DNA of 64,000 nucleotides from RAM1 sp041905405 (GTDB taxonomy: Bacteria; Pseudomonadota; Gammaproteobacteria; Burkholderiales; Burkholderiaceae_C): assembly GCA_041905405.1 (NCBI GenBank), contig JAYRLC010000004.1, forward strand, positions 124,001 through 188,000. The letters run 5' to 3'. This document shows positions 43,396-52,449 of the stretch, piece after piece. The position numbers and the translations under genes are program-made. A model generated the notes under the pieces. That model was not told the origin of the DNA. It worked only from the letters and a program-made list of their open reading frames with translations, and did not search any database. The number at the start of each line of letters is the position of its first letter. The first letter of the stretch is position 1.

Positions 43396-44349
43396 ATGCC
43401 TTTCACCCTGACCATCACCGAAGCTGCGCACAAGTACGGGCTGGACAGCTATTCGGCCGCCACCAATGCGCAGGACGCCGCGCGGCTGGGCTCGCTGCAA
43501 GGCTACGAGACCAGCTTCGGCGACAACCCCCGCACCGGCGACAGCGGCACGATCAGCATCTACTATTCCGGCGGCTATGCCAGCAACGTGACGGCACGCC
43601 TGGACAGCGCCACCGATGCCACCATCAGCGCGCTGTCGCTGGTGCGGCGGTCCACCGGGGAAGTGCTGCAGCAGATCACGGGATCGCTCGGCGTGTCGGC
43701 GTCGGCGTTGGGCGCGCCCAGCGGCGCGGCGCTGCTGGCCGGCGACGATGCGCTCGTGGGCAACAGCTACGACAACATCCTCCAGGGCTGGGGTGGCAAC
43801 GACCGCATCGACGGCGGCGCGGGCACCGACACGGTGGTGCTGTCGGGCTTGCGCAGCCAGTACACGATCAGCCGCACGGGCGACACCTTCGTCACGTCCG
43901 GGCCCGATGGCACGGACACGCTGACCCGCGTGGAGCGGCTGCAGTTCAATGACGTGTGCCTGGCATTTGATACCGGTGCCGCGGCAGGCCAGGCCTACCG
44001 GCTGTACCAGGCGGCCTTCAACCGGACACCCGACCAGGCGGGCCTGGGCTTTCAGATGAAGGCGCTCGAATCGGGCCTGACGCTCAAAGCCGTCGCGCTG
44101 AACTTCCTGGCGAGCCCCGAATTCAGCCGCACCTATGGCAACCTGGACAACAACAACTTCATCACGCGGCTGTACGAAAATGTGCTTCATCGCGCGCCCG
44201 ATGCTGCGGGCCTGTCGTTTCACAAGAGCGCGCTGGACGCCGGGTCCGTGGACCGCGGGCAACTGCTGGTCAATTTCTCCGAGTCGCCGGAAAACCAGGC
44301 CGCGCTGATCGGCATCATTCAGCAGGGCATGTCGTACGTGCAAGCCTGA
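43396..44349 (+). CDS. Small RTX/DUF4214 secreted protein of unknown function
   Basis: This 317-residue protein lacks a signal peptide. The N-terminal 100 residues (TLTITEAAHKYGLDSYSAAT, GTISIYYSGGYASNVTARLD) are of unknown fold. Short RTX repeats follow (GNSYDNILQGWGGNDRIDGG), then the DUF4214 module shared with the neighbouring proteases (YRLYQAAFNRTPDQAGLGF) ending FSESPENQAALIGIIQQG. No catalytic motif is visible. It is probably a type I substrate that binds calcium and associates with the cell surface. Confidence 0.8.
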   Translation: MPFTLTITEAAHKYGLDSYSAATNAQDAARLGSLQGYETSFGDNPRTGDSGTISIYYSGGYASNVTARLDSATDATISALSLVRRSTGEVLQQITGSLGVSASALGAPSGAALLAGDDALVGNSYDNILQGWGGNDRIDGGAGTDTVVLSGLRSQYTISRTGDTFVTSGPDGTDTLTRVERLQFNDVCLAFDTGAAAGQAYRLYQAAFNRTPDQAGLGFQMKALESGLTLKAVALNFLASPEFSRTYGNLDNNNFITRLYENVLHRAPDAAGLSFHKSALDAGSVDRGQLLVNFSESPENQAALIGIIQQGMSYVQA

Positions 44350-44376
44350 TCGACGGGTCAACCACTTCGACCCATA

Positions 44377-45768
44377 ATGCGGGCGACCCTTCAGGCGCTT
44401 GCCCCCATGTTTGAAATCACCAACCGCACGACGCTGCCCTATGCAGCCGTGTGCTACATCCGCGCCGAATGGGCCGACGGCACTGCATCGCGGTCGTCCG
44501 GGGTGATCGTCGGCTACAACGACGTGCTCACCGCGCTGCATGCGGTGTTTGACGCCACCAAAGGCGGCTGGGCCACGCGCGTGACGGTCACGCCCGGCGC
44601 CGATACCTCACCGGCGTTCTCCGCGCCCTTTGGCCAGTTCACCGACGTGGGCAGCATGGTCGGCCGGGCCGAGAACTGGGACCTCGATGGCAACGGGCTT
44701 TTGACGCAGGCGGAGTCCCAGGGCGACATCGCGTTGCTGGGTATGAAGTCGCGCATTGGTGACATCGCGGGATGGCTGCCCGTCGTGCAGATGCCCAATG
44801 ACTTCAACGGCGTGATGGCCGGCTATCCCGCGCGGGGCACGGGCCTGATGGCCGAATCGGTGTTCGCCGATGCGTCCAGCGACTACAGCGTCTACACCGT
44901 GCAGTCCGGCCTGGGCGCGGGTGCGTCGGGCGGGCCGCTGCTGAGCACCAGTGCAGGTGTGACGTCGGTGGCGGGCGTTCTGTCCGCCGGCAACACGTCG
45001 CTCACGTCGTCCACCTACGCGGGGTTGTTCAGCGCCACCACGTGGAGCTGGCTCAACGGCGCCATGGCGGCCAACGACAGCCTGCTGGGACCCGCGATGG
45101 GCCCCACCAGCGTGGTCACACCTACCGGCACCGTGTTCACAGGCACAGTGGCGGCGGACACTTTGACGGGCGGCTCCGGCTGGGACCAGTTCACGGGTCA
45201 GGGGGGCAACGACACGATCACTGGTGGCGACGGGATAGACACGGCGTTTTACTCGGGCGTGCGCGCCGGTTACACCGTGGCGGTGGGCGCGTCATCGATC
45301 ACGGTCACCGACCTGGTCGCTGGCCGCGATGGTACCGATGCGCTCACGGGCGTGGAGCGGCTGGCGTTCGCGGACATCCGGCTTGCGCTGGATGTGGCCG
45401 GTTCCGCCGGCAAAGCCTATCGCCTGTACCAGGCCGCGTTTGACCGTATGCCGGATCTGGCCGGGCTGGGCTTTCAGATGAAGGCGCTGGACGACGGCCT
45501 GGGGCTGGCGCAACTGGCAGGCAACTTCATCAGCAGCCCCGAATTCAGCAGCCGCTATGGCAGCCTGGACAACACAGCCTTTGTCACGCAGCTGTACGCC
45601 AACGTGCTGCACCGCGCGCCCGACGCGGCAGGGTTGACGTACTACACCAGCAATCTGGCCAGCGGAGCCAGCACGCGCGCCGATGTGGTCGTGGGGTTCA
45701 GCGAATCACCCGAAAACCAGGCTGCGCTGATCGGCACCATGCAGAACGGGATGGCCTATACGGTCTGA
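44377..45768 (+). CDS. Trypsin-like serine protease with EF-hand loop, RTX and DUF4214 C-terminus
   Basis: This 463-residue protein carries a chymotrypsin-type triad. His55 is in LTALHAVFD, Asp117 in QGDIALLG and Ser184 in GAGASGGPLLS. Between His and Asp lies a perfect EF-hand-like loop (DLDGNGLLTQAE, residues 102-113), suggesting calcium control. RTX motifs (GGSGWDQFTGQGGNDTITGG) and the DUF4214 module ending FSESPENQAALIGTMQNG follow. There is no signal peptide, so type I export is likely. Starts at 44377 and 44407 are both possible; neither has a strong ribosome binding site. It is the last gene of the S-layer-associated group. Confidence 0.85.
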   Translation: MRATLQALAPMFEITNRTTLPYAAVCYIRAEWADGTASRSSGVIVGYNDVLTALHAVFDATKGGWATRVTVTPGADTSPAFSAPFGQFTDVGSMVGRAENWDLDGNGLLTQAESQGDIALLGMKSRIGDIAGWLPVVQMPNDFNGVMAGYPARGTGLMAESVFADASSDYSVYTVQSGLGAGASGGPLLSTSAGVTSVAGVLSAGNTSLTSSTYAGLFSATTWSWLNGAMAANDSLLGPAMGPTSVVTPTGTVFTGTVAADTLTGGSGWDQFTGQGGNDTITGGDGIDTAFYSGVRAGYTVAVGASSITVTDLVAGRDGTDALTGVERLAFADIRLALDVAGSAGKAYRLYQAAFDRMPDLAGLGFQMKALDDGLGLAQLAGNFISSPEFSSRYGSLDNTAFVTQLYANVLHRAPDAAGLTYYTSNLASGASTRADVVVGFSESPENQAALIGTMQNGMAYTV

Positions 45769-45795
45769 ATCTGCAGCGCGCGGGCCCGGGTGGGT

Positions 45796-46950
45796 TCACG
45801 CGATCGCGCGCAGCAGTTCACGCGTGGCGCGGTCCCATGTGCGCACCGGGCCGGTCTGTGCCGGGCGTGTGTCCTTCGGCCGGGCCAGGCAGGTCTGCAG
45901 CGCGTCGCCCATGGCGCCGGGCCCGGGTGTGCACAGGTGAACGGCCTGGGCCGCAGCATCCAGCCGGGCCACGACCTCCCGGTGCACCGGCGTGTCATAG
46001 GCCACGACCGGTGTTCCGGCACTGGCGGCCTCGGCCAGCGGCAGGCCGTAGCCTTCCGCGGCCGACGGGTACAACACGGCGGCTGCGTGGCGGTAGCACC
46101 AGTCCAGCTCGGCATCGGTGCATTCGGCCAGCCACACGAGCTGGTGTTGCCACTGCGGCAACTGCTGCAGCTCCTGCGCAAACGTGTCCATGAGCCAGCC
46201 GCGCTGGCCAATGAACAGGCAGCCCAGGTCGATGCCGGCGGCCCAGGCCTGCTGCAGCACGGCCAGCGTGGCCGCGTGGTTTTTGCGGGGCTCCAGCGTT
46301 CCCACCTGCAGCACGAAAGGCGTGTGCCCTGCCCGCCAGGCGCTGGGCAAGACCGGCGGCGCGCCGGGGTCGCCGTCCCACACCTGATGGCCGGGCGCCA
46401 CGACCACGGCGTGCGGCATGCGAAGTGATTCGCCATGCGCCCAGCGCGCCAGGTCGTCGCGCGCGGTGTCCGACAGGCAGACCACGTTGTCGGCGCGCGG
46501 CAGCACACGGCGCAGGTAGCGCGCAAAGCGCTCGCCCACGCCGGGCGCGAACCACTGCGGGTTGCGCACCGACAGCAGGTCATACACCACGGCGGTGATG
46601 CGCGCAGGGCTTTGCAGCAGGCGCTCCAGCGCATCCCATTCCCCGGTGTGCCAGAAACGGTCGGCCAGCAGCACATGCGCCTGGGCGTCCAGGATGGCCG
46701 GCAGTGGGCCCCCGGGCGGTGCCAGCGACAGCGCGTCGCGCCCCTCCAGGGGATGGGCGGGCAGTACAGCCAGTTCCCGCCACTGCCCTTGCCGCGCCGT
46801 CACGGCGCCGGTGCGCTGGGTTCCCCGCAGGCGCTGTGCATGGCGCAGCGTGTGGCGCAGGTAGCGCTGGATGCCTGTGTAGTGCGGCCCGGCCAGCATG
46901 AACGTGCAGTCCACCAGCAGGCGCGGGCCAGCGGTGGCCAGGCCTGTCAT
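45796..46950 (-). CDS. Glycosyltransferase family 4
   Basis: This 384-residue GT-B enzyme shows GPHYTGIQRYLRHTL at the N-terminus, VVYDLLSVRNPQWFAPGV, the donor-side FVLQVGTLEPRKNHAATL and the EX7E-type AEGYGLPLAEAASAGTPVV. It is most like the third domain of the upstream 1,257-residue enzyme and the WbpY-like protein at 20 kb, so it probably adds mannose or rhamnose from a GDP donor. Its ATG overlaps the upstream stop by 4 bp. It is the last gene of the manC-wzm-wzt operon and converges with the serine protease gene, 27 bp apart. Confidence 0.85.
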   Translation of the reverse strand: MTGLATAGPRLLVDCTFMLAGPHYTGIQRYLRHTLRHAQRLRGTQRTGAVTARQGQWRELAVLPAHPLEGRDALSLAPPGGPLPAILDAQAHVLLADRFWHTGEWDALERLLQSPARITAVVYDLLSVRNPQWFAPGVGERFARYLRRVLPRADNVVCLSDTARDDLARWAHGESLRMPHAVVVAPGHQVWDGDPGAPPVLPSAWRAGHTPFVLQVGTLEPRKNHAATLAVLQQAWAAGIDLGCLFIGQRGWLMDTFAQELQQLPQWQHQLVWLAECTDAELDWCYRHAAAVLYPSAAEGYGLPLAEAASAGTPVVAYDTPVHREVVARLDAAAQAVHLCTPGPGAMGDALQTCLARPKDTRPAQTGPVRTWDRATRELLRAIA

Positions 46951-49900
46951 GGCGCGGGCCACTGTGCCTGCCAGCCGCCTTGCACCACCACACGGGCCAA
47001 CTGGTCCGCGCTCTGTGCCCAGGTCAGGGCGGTGGCCGGGGCGGCGGTGTGGTTCGGCGCTGCCTCGTGGGCGGCCGCAAGCCAGCGCTCGATGGCCGCG
47101 GCCAGCGCCTGGCCAGACAACCCGCTGAAATACGTGGCGCTGTCACCGGCTACTTCACGGAACACCGGCAGGTCGCGCGCGATGACGCGCAGGCCGCGGT
47201 GCGCCGCCTCGACCAGCGGCAGCCCGAAGCCTTCGCCTTCGGACGCGGCGATCAGCGCGCCGCAGCGCGCGTACAGCACCGACAGCACCTCGTCGTCCGC
47301 GCGCGGCAGCCAGAACAGGCGCTTGCCTGCCTCGGCGTGCGCCTGCAGGCGCGAGACCAGCGCGTCCACCATCCATCCAGGTTTGCCCACGATCACCAGC
47401 GTGGCGCCACTGCCGCGCGACCACAGCAGTTCGAACGCGTCCAGCACCTGTGCATAGCCTTTGCGCGGCTCGATCGTTCCCACCATGAGGAAGCAGGGCA
47501 GGGTGCCCATCCGCTGGTCCAGCGCCGTGAACTCCGCGGGCAGCGTCGGGGGCGCGCCACCGGCCTGCGCCTTCAGGGGCAGGTCCGCGCCCAGGTGAAA
47601 CCAGCCGATGTCAAAAGTCCTGTTGCCCCGGCTGGCCAGCAGACCCGGCCGCTGGCTCATCCAGGCGGACAGCTCGTCGGCCACGGCGCGTGAAATGCAG
47701 ATGGCGCCGTCTGCGCGCACCACGGTGTCCAGCCAGTGCTCATGGCCCTGGCTGGCGCCGGCCACGAAATGCTGCGGCAGCAGCACGGGCAGCAGGTCAT
47801 ACACCACGAAATACACCCTGGCGCCGGCATTGCGCGCGCGCGCGAAGAACGCGGCCTGCTCCGGCACGCGCTGCGGCTGCAGGTCCAGCCCCAGAAAGAT
47901 ATCGCCCGCGCGCAGGTCCACCGGATCATCCTCGAACGCTTCGGCAGGGCATCCCAGAAAGCCCAGCGTGAACTTGCGCGCGTAGCGGTAGCCTTCCTGC
48001 CCCGCCTGGGCGTACACAGGCTCCACGTGGAAACCAGCCGGCGCATGGGCCAGCAGGTGCGCCATCAGGCTTTTGACCACGCGCTGGATGCCGCTGCCCC
48101 AGTCCTTTTGCACGAGCTCCGACACGTCCAGCAGCAGCTGCCGCGCTGGCGCCGGTTCGGGCAGGGTCCGGCTGACCGCCACGGCGACGGCGGCCTTGTC
48201 CGCGCGCGACAGGTCGTCGTTGCGCGCGATCGTGGCCAGCAGGCCGGGACGCCCGCGGTCCGCTTCCTGCGCGAACCGCTCGATGGCCTGTGCATAGGCC
48301 GCCGCGCAGGCTGCGGGGTCATGCTCGCGGTGCACGAAACTGCGGGCGCGTTCGCCCAGCGCGGCGCGCCGCCCGGCATCGGCCCACAGCGACTGCAGGG
48401 CCGCCGTGAGTGCGCCATCGTCGAATTCGTCGGGCAGCAGGTGCACCGCATCCGCCGGCAGGTAGGCCATGGAGCCGTTGGCGTTGACGATGGTGGCCAC
48501 GCCATGGTTCATGGTGTCCAGCACGGCGGCGGATGTTTCGCCGCGCGAAATGCTGCGCAGCTGCACGGCCAGGTCCGCGGCGTCCAGGTAGTCGCTGAAC
48601 TGCTGCGCACTGGTCCAGCCGGTGATCTCGACACGACCCTGGCCGCGCGTGGCCACGTCGCGCGCCAGGCTGGCGCCGTAGGGGCTCGGGTGGTTCTGGC
48701 CCACGAACACGAGCCTGCAGTGCGCGTCCCGGGCCAGCGGCGAGGCCAGCCAGGCCTGTGCCAGACGGTGGTTGAGCTTGGTAGGGCCCAGCAGGCCGAA
48801 GCTGCACACCAGGAACACATCGGGCGCGATGCCCAGCCGCTGGCGCGCTGCGGCGCGGCGCTCGGGCCGCGCGGCCGCTGGCTGACGCAGCAGCGGGATC
48901 TGCGCCCAGCCGCGGGCGGTGCCGTCGCCGTACCACTGGCGCGCCAGCACCTGCGAGTGCGGCGAATGCACGATCACGCCCGCCGCCTGCCGGATCACGC
49001 TGAAGCTGCACGGGTAGTCGTACACCACCGACGTCAGATCGGTGCCGGCATACCGCCGCGCCACGGCGGCATAGCCGTGGCCTTCCATCAGCTCGCGCGT
49101 GAGCGCGTGCGCGGCAAAGCCAAGCCCTTCGCGGTGCGACTGGATGCCGGACAGGAAGAAGTCGTGCAGTACCACCACGCCCGGCACGCGGCGCAGCAGC
49201 TCGAACATGTATTCATGGAATGCCGAGTTGCCGAAGTGGTACAGCACCCGCTCGTACAGGTGCGCATGAGCCAGGAACCAGGCCGGGCTGCGCACCGCGC
49301 AACAGCCATTGATCCAGGCGTCGCTGATGGCGGGTTGCTGGACCACCACATCGATGTCGTAGTGCCGTGACAGTGCGGGCAGCAGCTCGGCGCTGTAGTC
49401 GGCAATGCCGCTGCGCTCGGGCGGCAGGGGCGAGACGAACGCCAGGCGCGGCTTGCGCGCCGGAGCTGCCGTGGCAGCCGGGGACGCCGCGCGCCGCGCA
49501 TGCAGGGCCTCGAATGCGCCGATGGCGCGGCGCGCGCTCTCGTCCCACGAGAAGCGTTGCGACTGTTGCAGGCCGTGCTGGCGCAGTTCGGTTCGCCATG
49601 CGTCATCGGTCAACAGGCGGTGCATCGCGTCGCGGATGGCCTCGTCTGACGTTTCGTCAAACAGCGCATCGTCGCGACCGATCACTTCGGGCAGGCTGGA
49701 TGAACCCGACGCGACGACGGGCGCGCCGCAGGCCATGGCCTCCAGTGCAGGCAGTCCGAAGCCTTCATGCAGTGACGGGAACACAAAGCCGCGGCACAGC
49801 GAATACAGGGCGACCAGGTCTTCTTCCGGCACGAATCCGGTCAGCACCACCTGGCCGGCCTTCAGGCCGCGCTGCGCGGCCAGCGCAAGCAGCGCGTCAC

Positions 49901-50720
49901 GGCTTGGCGGCTGTACGGCGCACACGATGGCAAGCTGGTGCACGTCGCGCACGGCGGGCGGCAGCGCCGCGAAGGCGCGGATCAGGCCTTCGACGTTCTT
50001 GCGCACGTCGATGCCGCCGGTGTACATGACGAAAGGCCGGTCCAGGCCCAGGCGGTCGCGCAGCGCTGCTTCGGCCGCCGCATCGGGCGGCGCGGGCGCG
50101 AAGTGCGCGTCGGCGGCCGTGGACACGTTGACGCACTGCTGCGCCGTCACGCCGCGGTCAGCCAGGTGGACGAGCGCCTCCTGGCGTGAGGACTCCGAGA
50201 TCGCCAGCAGCAGGTCGGCCCGTACCAGGTGTTCGATGCGGCCCAGGTATTCGGCGCGGGCTGCCGGATCTGTCAGGTAGCTGCCCGGACGCAGCAACGG
50301 GATCAGGTCGTACAGCGTGACCGATGTGGGAAAGGACGCGGCCGCGAAGCTGCCGCAGCTGGTGACGGCGCCGTCGTGCGGCCCTTCGAACAGGCTGCTG
50401 ACATGAACGATGTCCGGCTGCAGCGCCGCAAGGAACGCCTCGCGCACGCGCTCGGCCGCACACCGCAGGCCGAAGCCCGGTGCCTGGCCCGGGGTCAGCG
50501 GCGCATGCCAGACGCGGATGGCATCGTCAGGCAACAGGCCGCGGAACGCCGCGCGCAGCGGCTCAATGCTGTCCGTGAAACCGCCGTTCAGGGCGACGAG
50601 CACCTCATGACGGCCGGCGGCCTGGCGTGCAATGCCCTGCGCCAGCGCCAGGCTGTAGCGCCCGATGCCACGCCGCGCATTGGACGCCTGCGCGCCCTGC
50701 AGGTCGATGACGATGCGCAT
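46947..50720 (-). CDS. Triple-domain family 4 glycosyltransferase (1,257 residues)
   Basis: Three GT4 domains are joined in one polypeptide. Domain 1 (about 1-400) has GIGRYSLALAQGIA, FVMYTGGIDVRKNVEGLI and HEGFGLPALEAMACGAPVV. Domain 2 (about 427-800) has LAFVSPLPPERSGIADYSAE and LVCSFGLLGPTKLNHRLAQ but a less typical EX7E region (ISRGETSAAVLDTMNHG). Domain 3 (about 858-1257) has WGSGIQRVVKSL, MVGTIEPRKGYAQVLDAF and EGEGFGLPLVEAAHRG. Such fusions build repeat units of ABC-exported O-polysaccharides, each domain making one linkage. Start and upstream stop share one base (TGATG), so translation is coupled to the methyltransferase. Confidence 0.9.
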   Translation of the reverse strand: MRIVIDLQGAQASNARRGIGRYSLALAQGIARQAAGRHEVLVALNGGFTDSIEPLRAAFRGLLPDDAIRVWHAPLTPGQAPGFGLRCAAERVREAFLAALQPDIVHVSSLFEGPHDGAVTSCGSFAAASFPTSVTLYDLIPLLRPGSYLTDPAARAEYLGRIEHLVRADLLLAISESSRQEALVHLADRGVTAQQCVNVSTAADAHFAPAPPDAAAEAALRDRLGLDRPFVMYTGGIDVRKNVEGLIRAFAALPPAVRDVHQLAIVCAVQPPSRDALLALAAQRGLKAGQVVLTGFVPEEDLVALYSLCRGFVFPSLHEGFGLPALEAMACGAPVVASGSSSLPEVIGRDDALFDETSDEAIRDAMHRLLTDDAWRTELRQHGLQQSQRFSWDESARRAIGAFEALHARRAASPAATAAPARKPRLAFVSPLPPERSGIADYSAELLPALSRHYDIDVVVQQPAISDAWINGCCAVRSPAWFLAHAHLYERVLYHFGNSAFHEYMFELLRRVPGVVVLHDFFLSGIQSHREGLGFAAHALTRELMEGHGYAAVARRYAGTDLTSVVYDYPCSFSVIRQAAGVIVHSPHSQVLARQWYGDGTARGWAQIPLLRQPAAARPERRAAARQRLGIAPDVFLVCSFGLLGPTKLNHRLAQAWLASPLARDAHCRLVFVGQNHPSPYGASLARDVATRGQGRVEITGWTSAQQFSDYLDAADLAVQLRSISRGETSAAVLDTMNHGVATIVNANGSMAYLPADAVHLLPDEFDDGALTAALQSLWADAGRRAALGERARSFVHREHDPAACAAAYAQAIERFAQEADRGRPGLLATIARNDDLSRADKAAVAVAVSRTLPEPAPARQLLLDVSELVQKDWGSGIQRVVKSLMAHLLAHAPAGFHVEPVYAQAGQEGYRYARKFTLGFLGCPAEAFEDDPVDLRAGDIFLGLDLQPQRVPEQAAFFARARNAGARVYFVVYDLLPVLLPQHFVAGASQGHEHWLDTVVRADGAICISRAVADELSAWMSQRPGLLASRGNRTFDIGWFHLGADLPLKAQAGGAPPTLPAEFTALDQRMGTLPCFLMVGTIEPRKGYAQVLDAFELLWSRGSGATLVIVGKPGWMVDALVSRLQAHAEAGKRLFWLPRADDEVLSVLYARCGALIAASEGEGFGLPLVEAAHRGLRVIARDLPVFREVAGDSATYFSGLSGQALAAAIERWLAAAHEAAPNHTAAPATALTWAQSADQLARVVVQGGWQAQWPAP

Positions 50721-51928
50721 CAGCGATGGTCTCCGGCGCGGCTTTCGGGGGTGTCCAACTGGTCCAGCGCCCGCTGGGCCGATGGCGGCAGGGCGGGGGG
50801 CGGCGCAGTGTCTGGCGCAGTGTCCGGCTGCGCGACGGGTGCCGGTCGCACCCGTCGGTACAGCGTGCGCAGGGGGCCATAAATGCCCAGCCGCCGCGTG
50901 GTGGCGACCAGCACCTGCCGCACGCGCGGCGTCAGCACACGGCGTGCCACGCCGCGGACCAGCCGGCCCAGACGGGCGCGCCAGCTGCGCTGGTGCAGTT
51001 CGCGGTGGGCGCTTTCGGCCAGGGCATAGGCTGCGTGCACGGATCGCTCGGCATGGTCCAGCCGTGACTGCATCTGTTGGAGTTGTGGCGTAACCCAGGC
51101 CGCGTACTCCGCGGCTTCGCGGCCCAGGCGTTCGGCCTGCACGGCATTGACGGACGCCGTGTGTACATCCGTCTTGAGTTTGTGCTCGTAGCGCGCGGCC
51201 AGTGTGTCCAGGCTGAGCCCGCGTTCGGCTTCGAACGCCGCATCCAGCAGGCCGGGCAGCTCGGGCGCGGCCTTTTGCGCGACGATGGCGTAGTCGGGGC
51301 TGGCGCCGCCCAGCACGTCCATCAATGACAGCGCCTCATGACGTGCCACGCGCGCGGCCAGATGCGCGGACTCCTGCATGCGCAGCGTCTTGACGCGTTC
51401 AAAGCCATGGTGCTCCGCCAGGAACGACAGCAACTGCCAGGGCAGCGGCCGCTCATGCGTGGGGTCCAGGTAAAAGCTGGACGTACCCACGACCAGGTTC
51501 TCGGGGTTGGGTGTCTCCAGGATCAGCACGCCGCCGGGCACCAGCACGCGCAGCGCCTGCGCCACCAGCAGGTGCAGCATGGCGAAAGGCAGGTGTTCGG
51601 CAATGTGAAAGCCCGACACGGCCAGCTGGCTCGCGTCCGGCAGCGACTGCAGGAACGCGATGGCGTCGCCCCGACGCACGTCCAGGCCGCGCTCGCGACA
51701 GGCGGCCAGCATGCCTTCGTCCAGGTCCACGCCCTGCGCGCGGATGCCTTCGCTGCGCAGCAGCTCCAGCCACTCGCCACGGCCGCAGCCCACGTCGCTC
51801 ACGCCGGCCTTTGGCCAGGCTGCGGCCAGATCGCGCAGGAAGGGCAGGTAGGCGCGCTGGCGTTCCTGGATGGTTTCACGCGATCCGCGATGGCGGTCCT
51901 CGAACGCGCGGTAGAAGTCCAGGCTCAT
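50720..51928 (-). CDS. SAM methyltransferase with C-terminal helical region (WbdD-like candidate)
   Basis: This 402-residue protein has an N-terminal class I methyltransferase domain: VSDVGCGRGEWLELLRSEG (SAM loop), GVDLDEGMLAACRERGLDV, SGFHIAEHLPF and VPGGVLILETPNPENL. From about residue 235 a long coiled coil or helical region follows (AARYEHKLKTDVHTAS onward), then a basic segment and a Pro-rich tail. In E. coli O8/O9a loci a methyltransferase with a coiled coil (WbdD) ends chain growth, and the context here, with wzm, wzt and mannosyl/rhamnosyltransferases, is the same. No kinase domain is visible. GGGAGAC precedes ATG 51928. Confidence 0.85.
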   Translation of the reverse strand: MSLDFYRAFEDRHRGSRETIQERQRAYLPFLRDLAAAWPKAGVSDVGCGRGEWLELLRSEGIRAQGVDLDEGMLAACRERGLDVRRGDAIAFLQSLPDASQLAVSGFHIAEHLPFAMLHLLVAQALRVLVPGGVLILETPNPENLVVGTSSFYLDPTHERPLPWQLLSFLAEHHGFERVKTLRMQESAHLAARVARHEALSLMDVLGGASPDYAIVAQKAAPELPGLLDAAFEAERGLSLDTLAARYEHKLKTDVHTASVNAVQAERLGREAAEYAAWVTPQLQQMQSRLDHAERSVHAAYALAESAHRELHQRSWRARLGRLVRGVARRVLTPRVRQVLVATTRRLGIYGPLRTLYRRVRPAPVAQPDTAPDTAPPPALPPSAQRALDQLDTPESRAGDHR

Positions 51929-52449
51929 GGTGTGTCTCCCGGTACGTTCAGATCGATGGCCTTCACGCGTCGCGCCGGAATGCCCGCGTACACCGTGCCG
52001 GGCTCGACATCGCCCGTCACCACGGCGCCCGCCGCAATGACCGCGTGCGCGCCGATCGTGCAAGGCCCCAGCACGGTCGCGTTGGAGCCCAGCCACACGC
52101 CTTCGCCCACGACGATGTCGCGGCCCTGCTGGGGCACGCCCGCCTGGCGCAGGTAGTTGGTCTGGCGGTGGTCGTGCGTGCCGGTCAGCAGGCTCACGCC
52201 ATGGCCGCAGAACGCATGGTCATGCAGCGTCACGCGGCCGGAGCTGGTGTTGATCAGGGCGTCGTTCAGGATCACCGCCTGCCCGATCGTGACGCGCGCC
52301 GGATCGCCGAAGATGCGGTGCACCTGCAACAGCCGGTCGCCGATGCGCTGCACGGCCTCGCCCTCGGGCAAGGTGGCCAGCGCATTGACGCCGTCCAGCC
52401 GCAGAAAGCGCAGCAGCGCGCGGCGCAGCATGTCAGACAGTGTGCTCAT
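51925..52449 (-). CDS. Left-handed beta-helix acyltransferase
   Basis: This 174-residue protein contains hexapeptide repeats (VTIGQAVILNDALINTSSG, IVVGEGVWLGSNATVLGPCTIGAHAVIAAGAVVTGDV). The catalytic-type His is in LLTGTHDHRQ, and a PARRVKAI C-terminus follows. It would acetylate or otherwise acylate a sugar, probably decorating the polysaccharide made by this operon. It overlaps the wzt stop by 17 bp and the methyltransferase start by 4 bp. Confidence 0.85.
   Translation of the reverse strand: MSTLSDMLRRALLRFLRLDGVNALATLPEGEAVQRIGDRLLQVHRIFGDPARVTIGQAVILNDALINTSSGRVTLHDHAFCGHGVSLLTGTHDHRQTNYLRQAGVPQQGRDIVVGEGVWLGSNATVLGPCTIGAHAVIAAGAVVTGDVEPGTVYAGIPARRVKAIDLNVPGDTP

Noticed and set aside
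47736..49370. Open frame of 544 codons antisense to the triple glycosyltransferase
   Set aside because: Arg/Gln/His-rich shadow frame within a gene with three clear GT4 domains.
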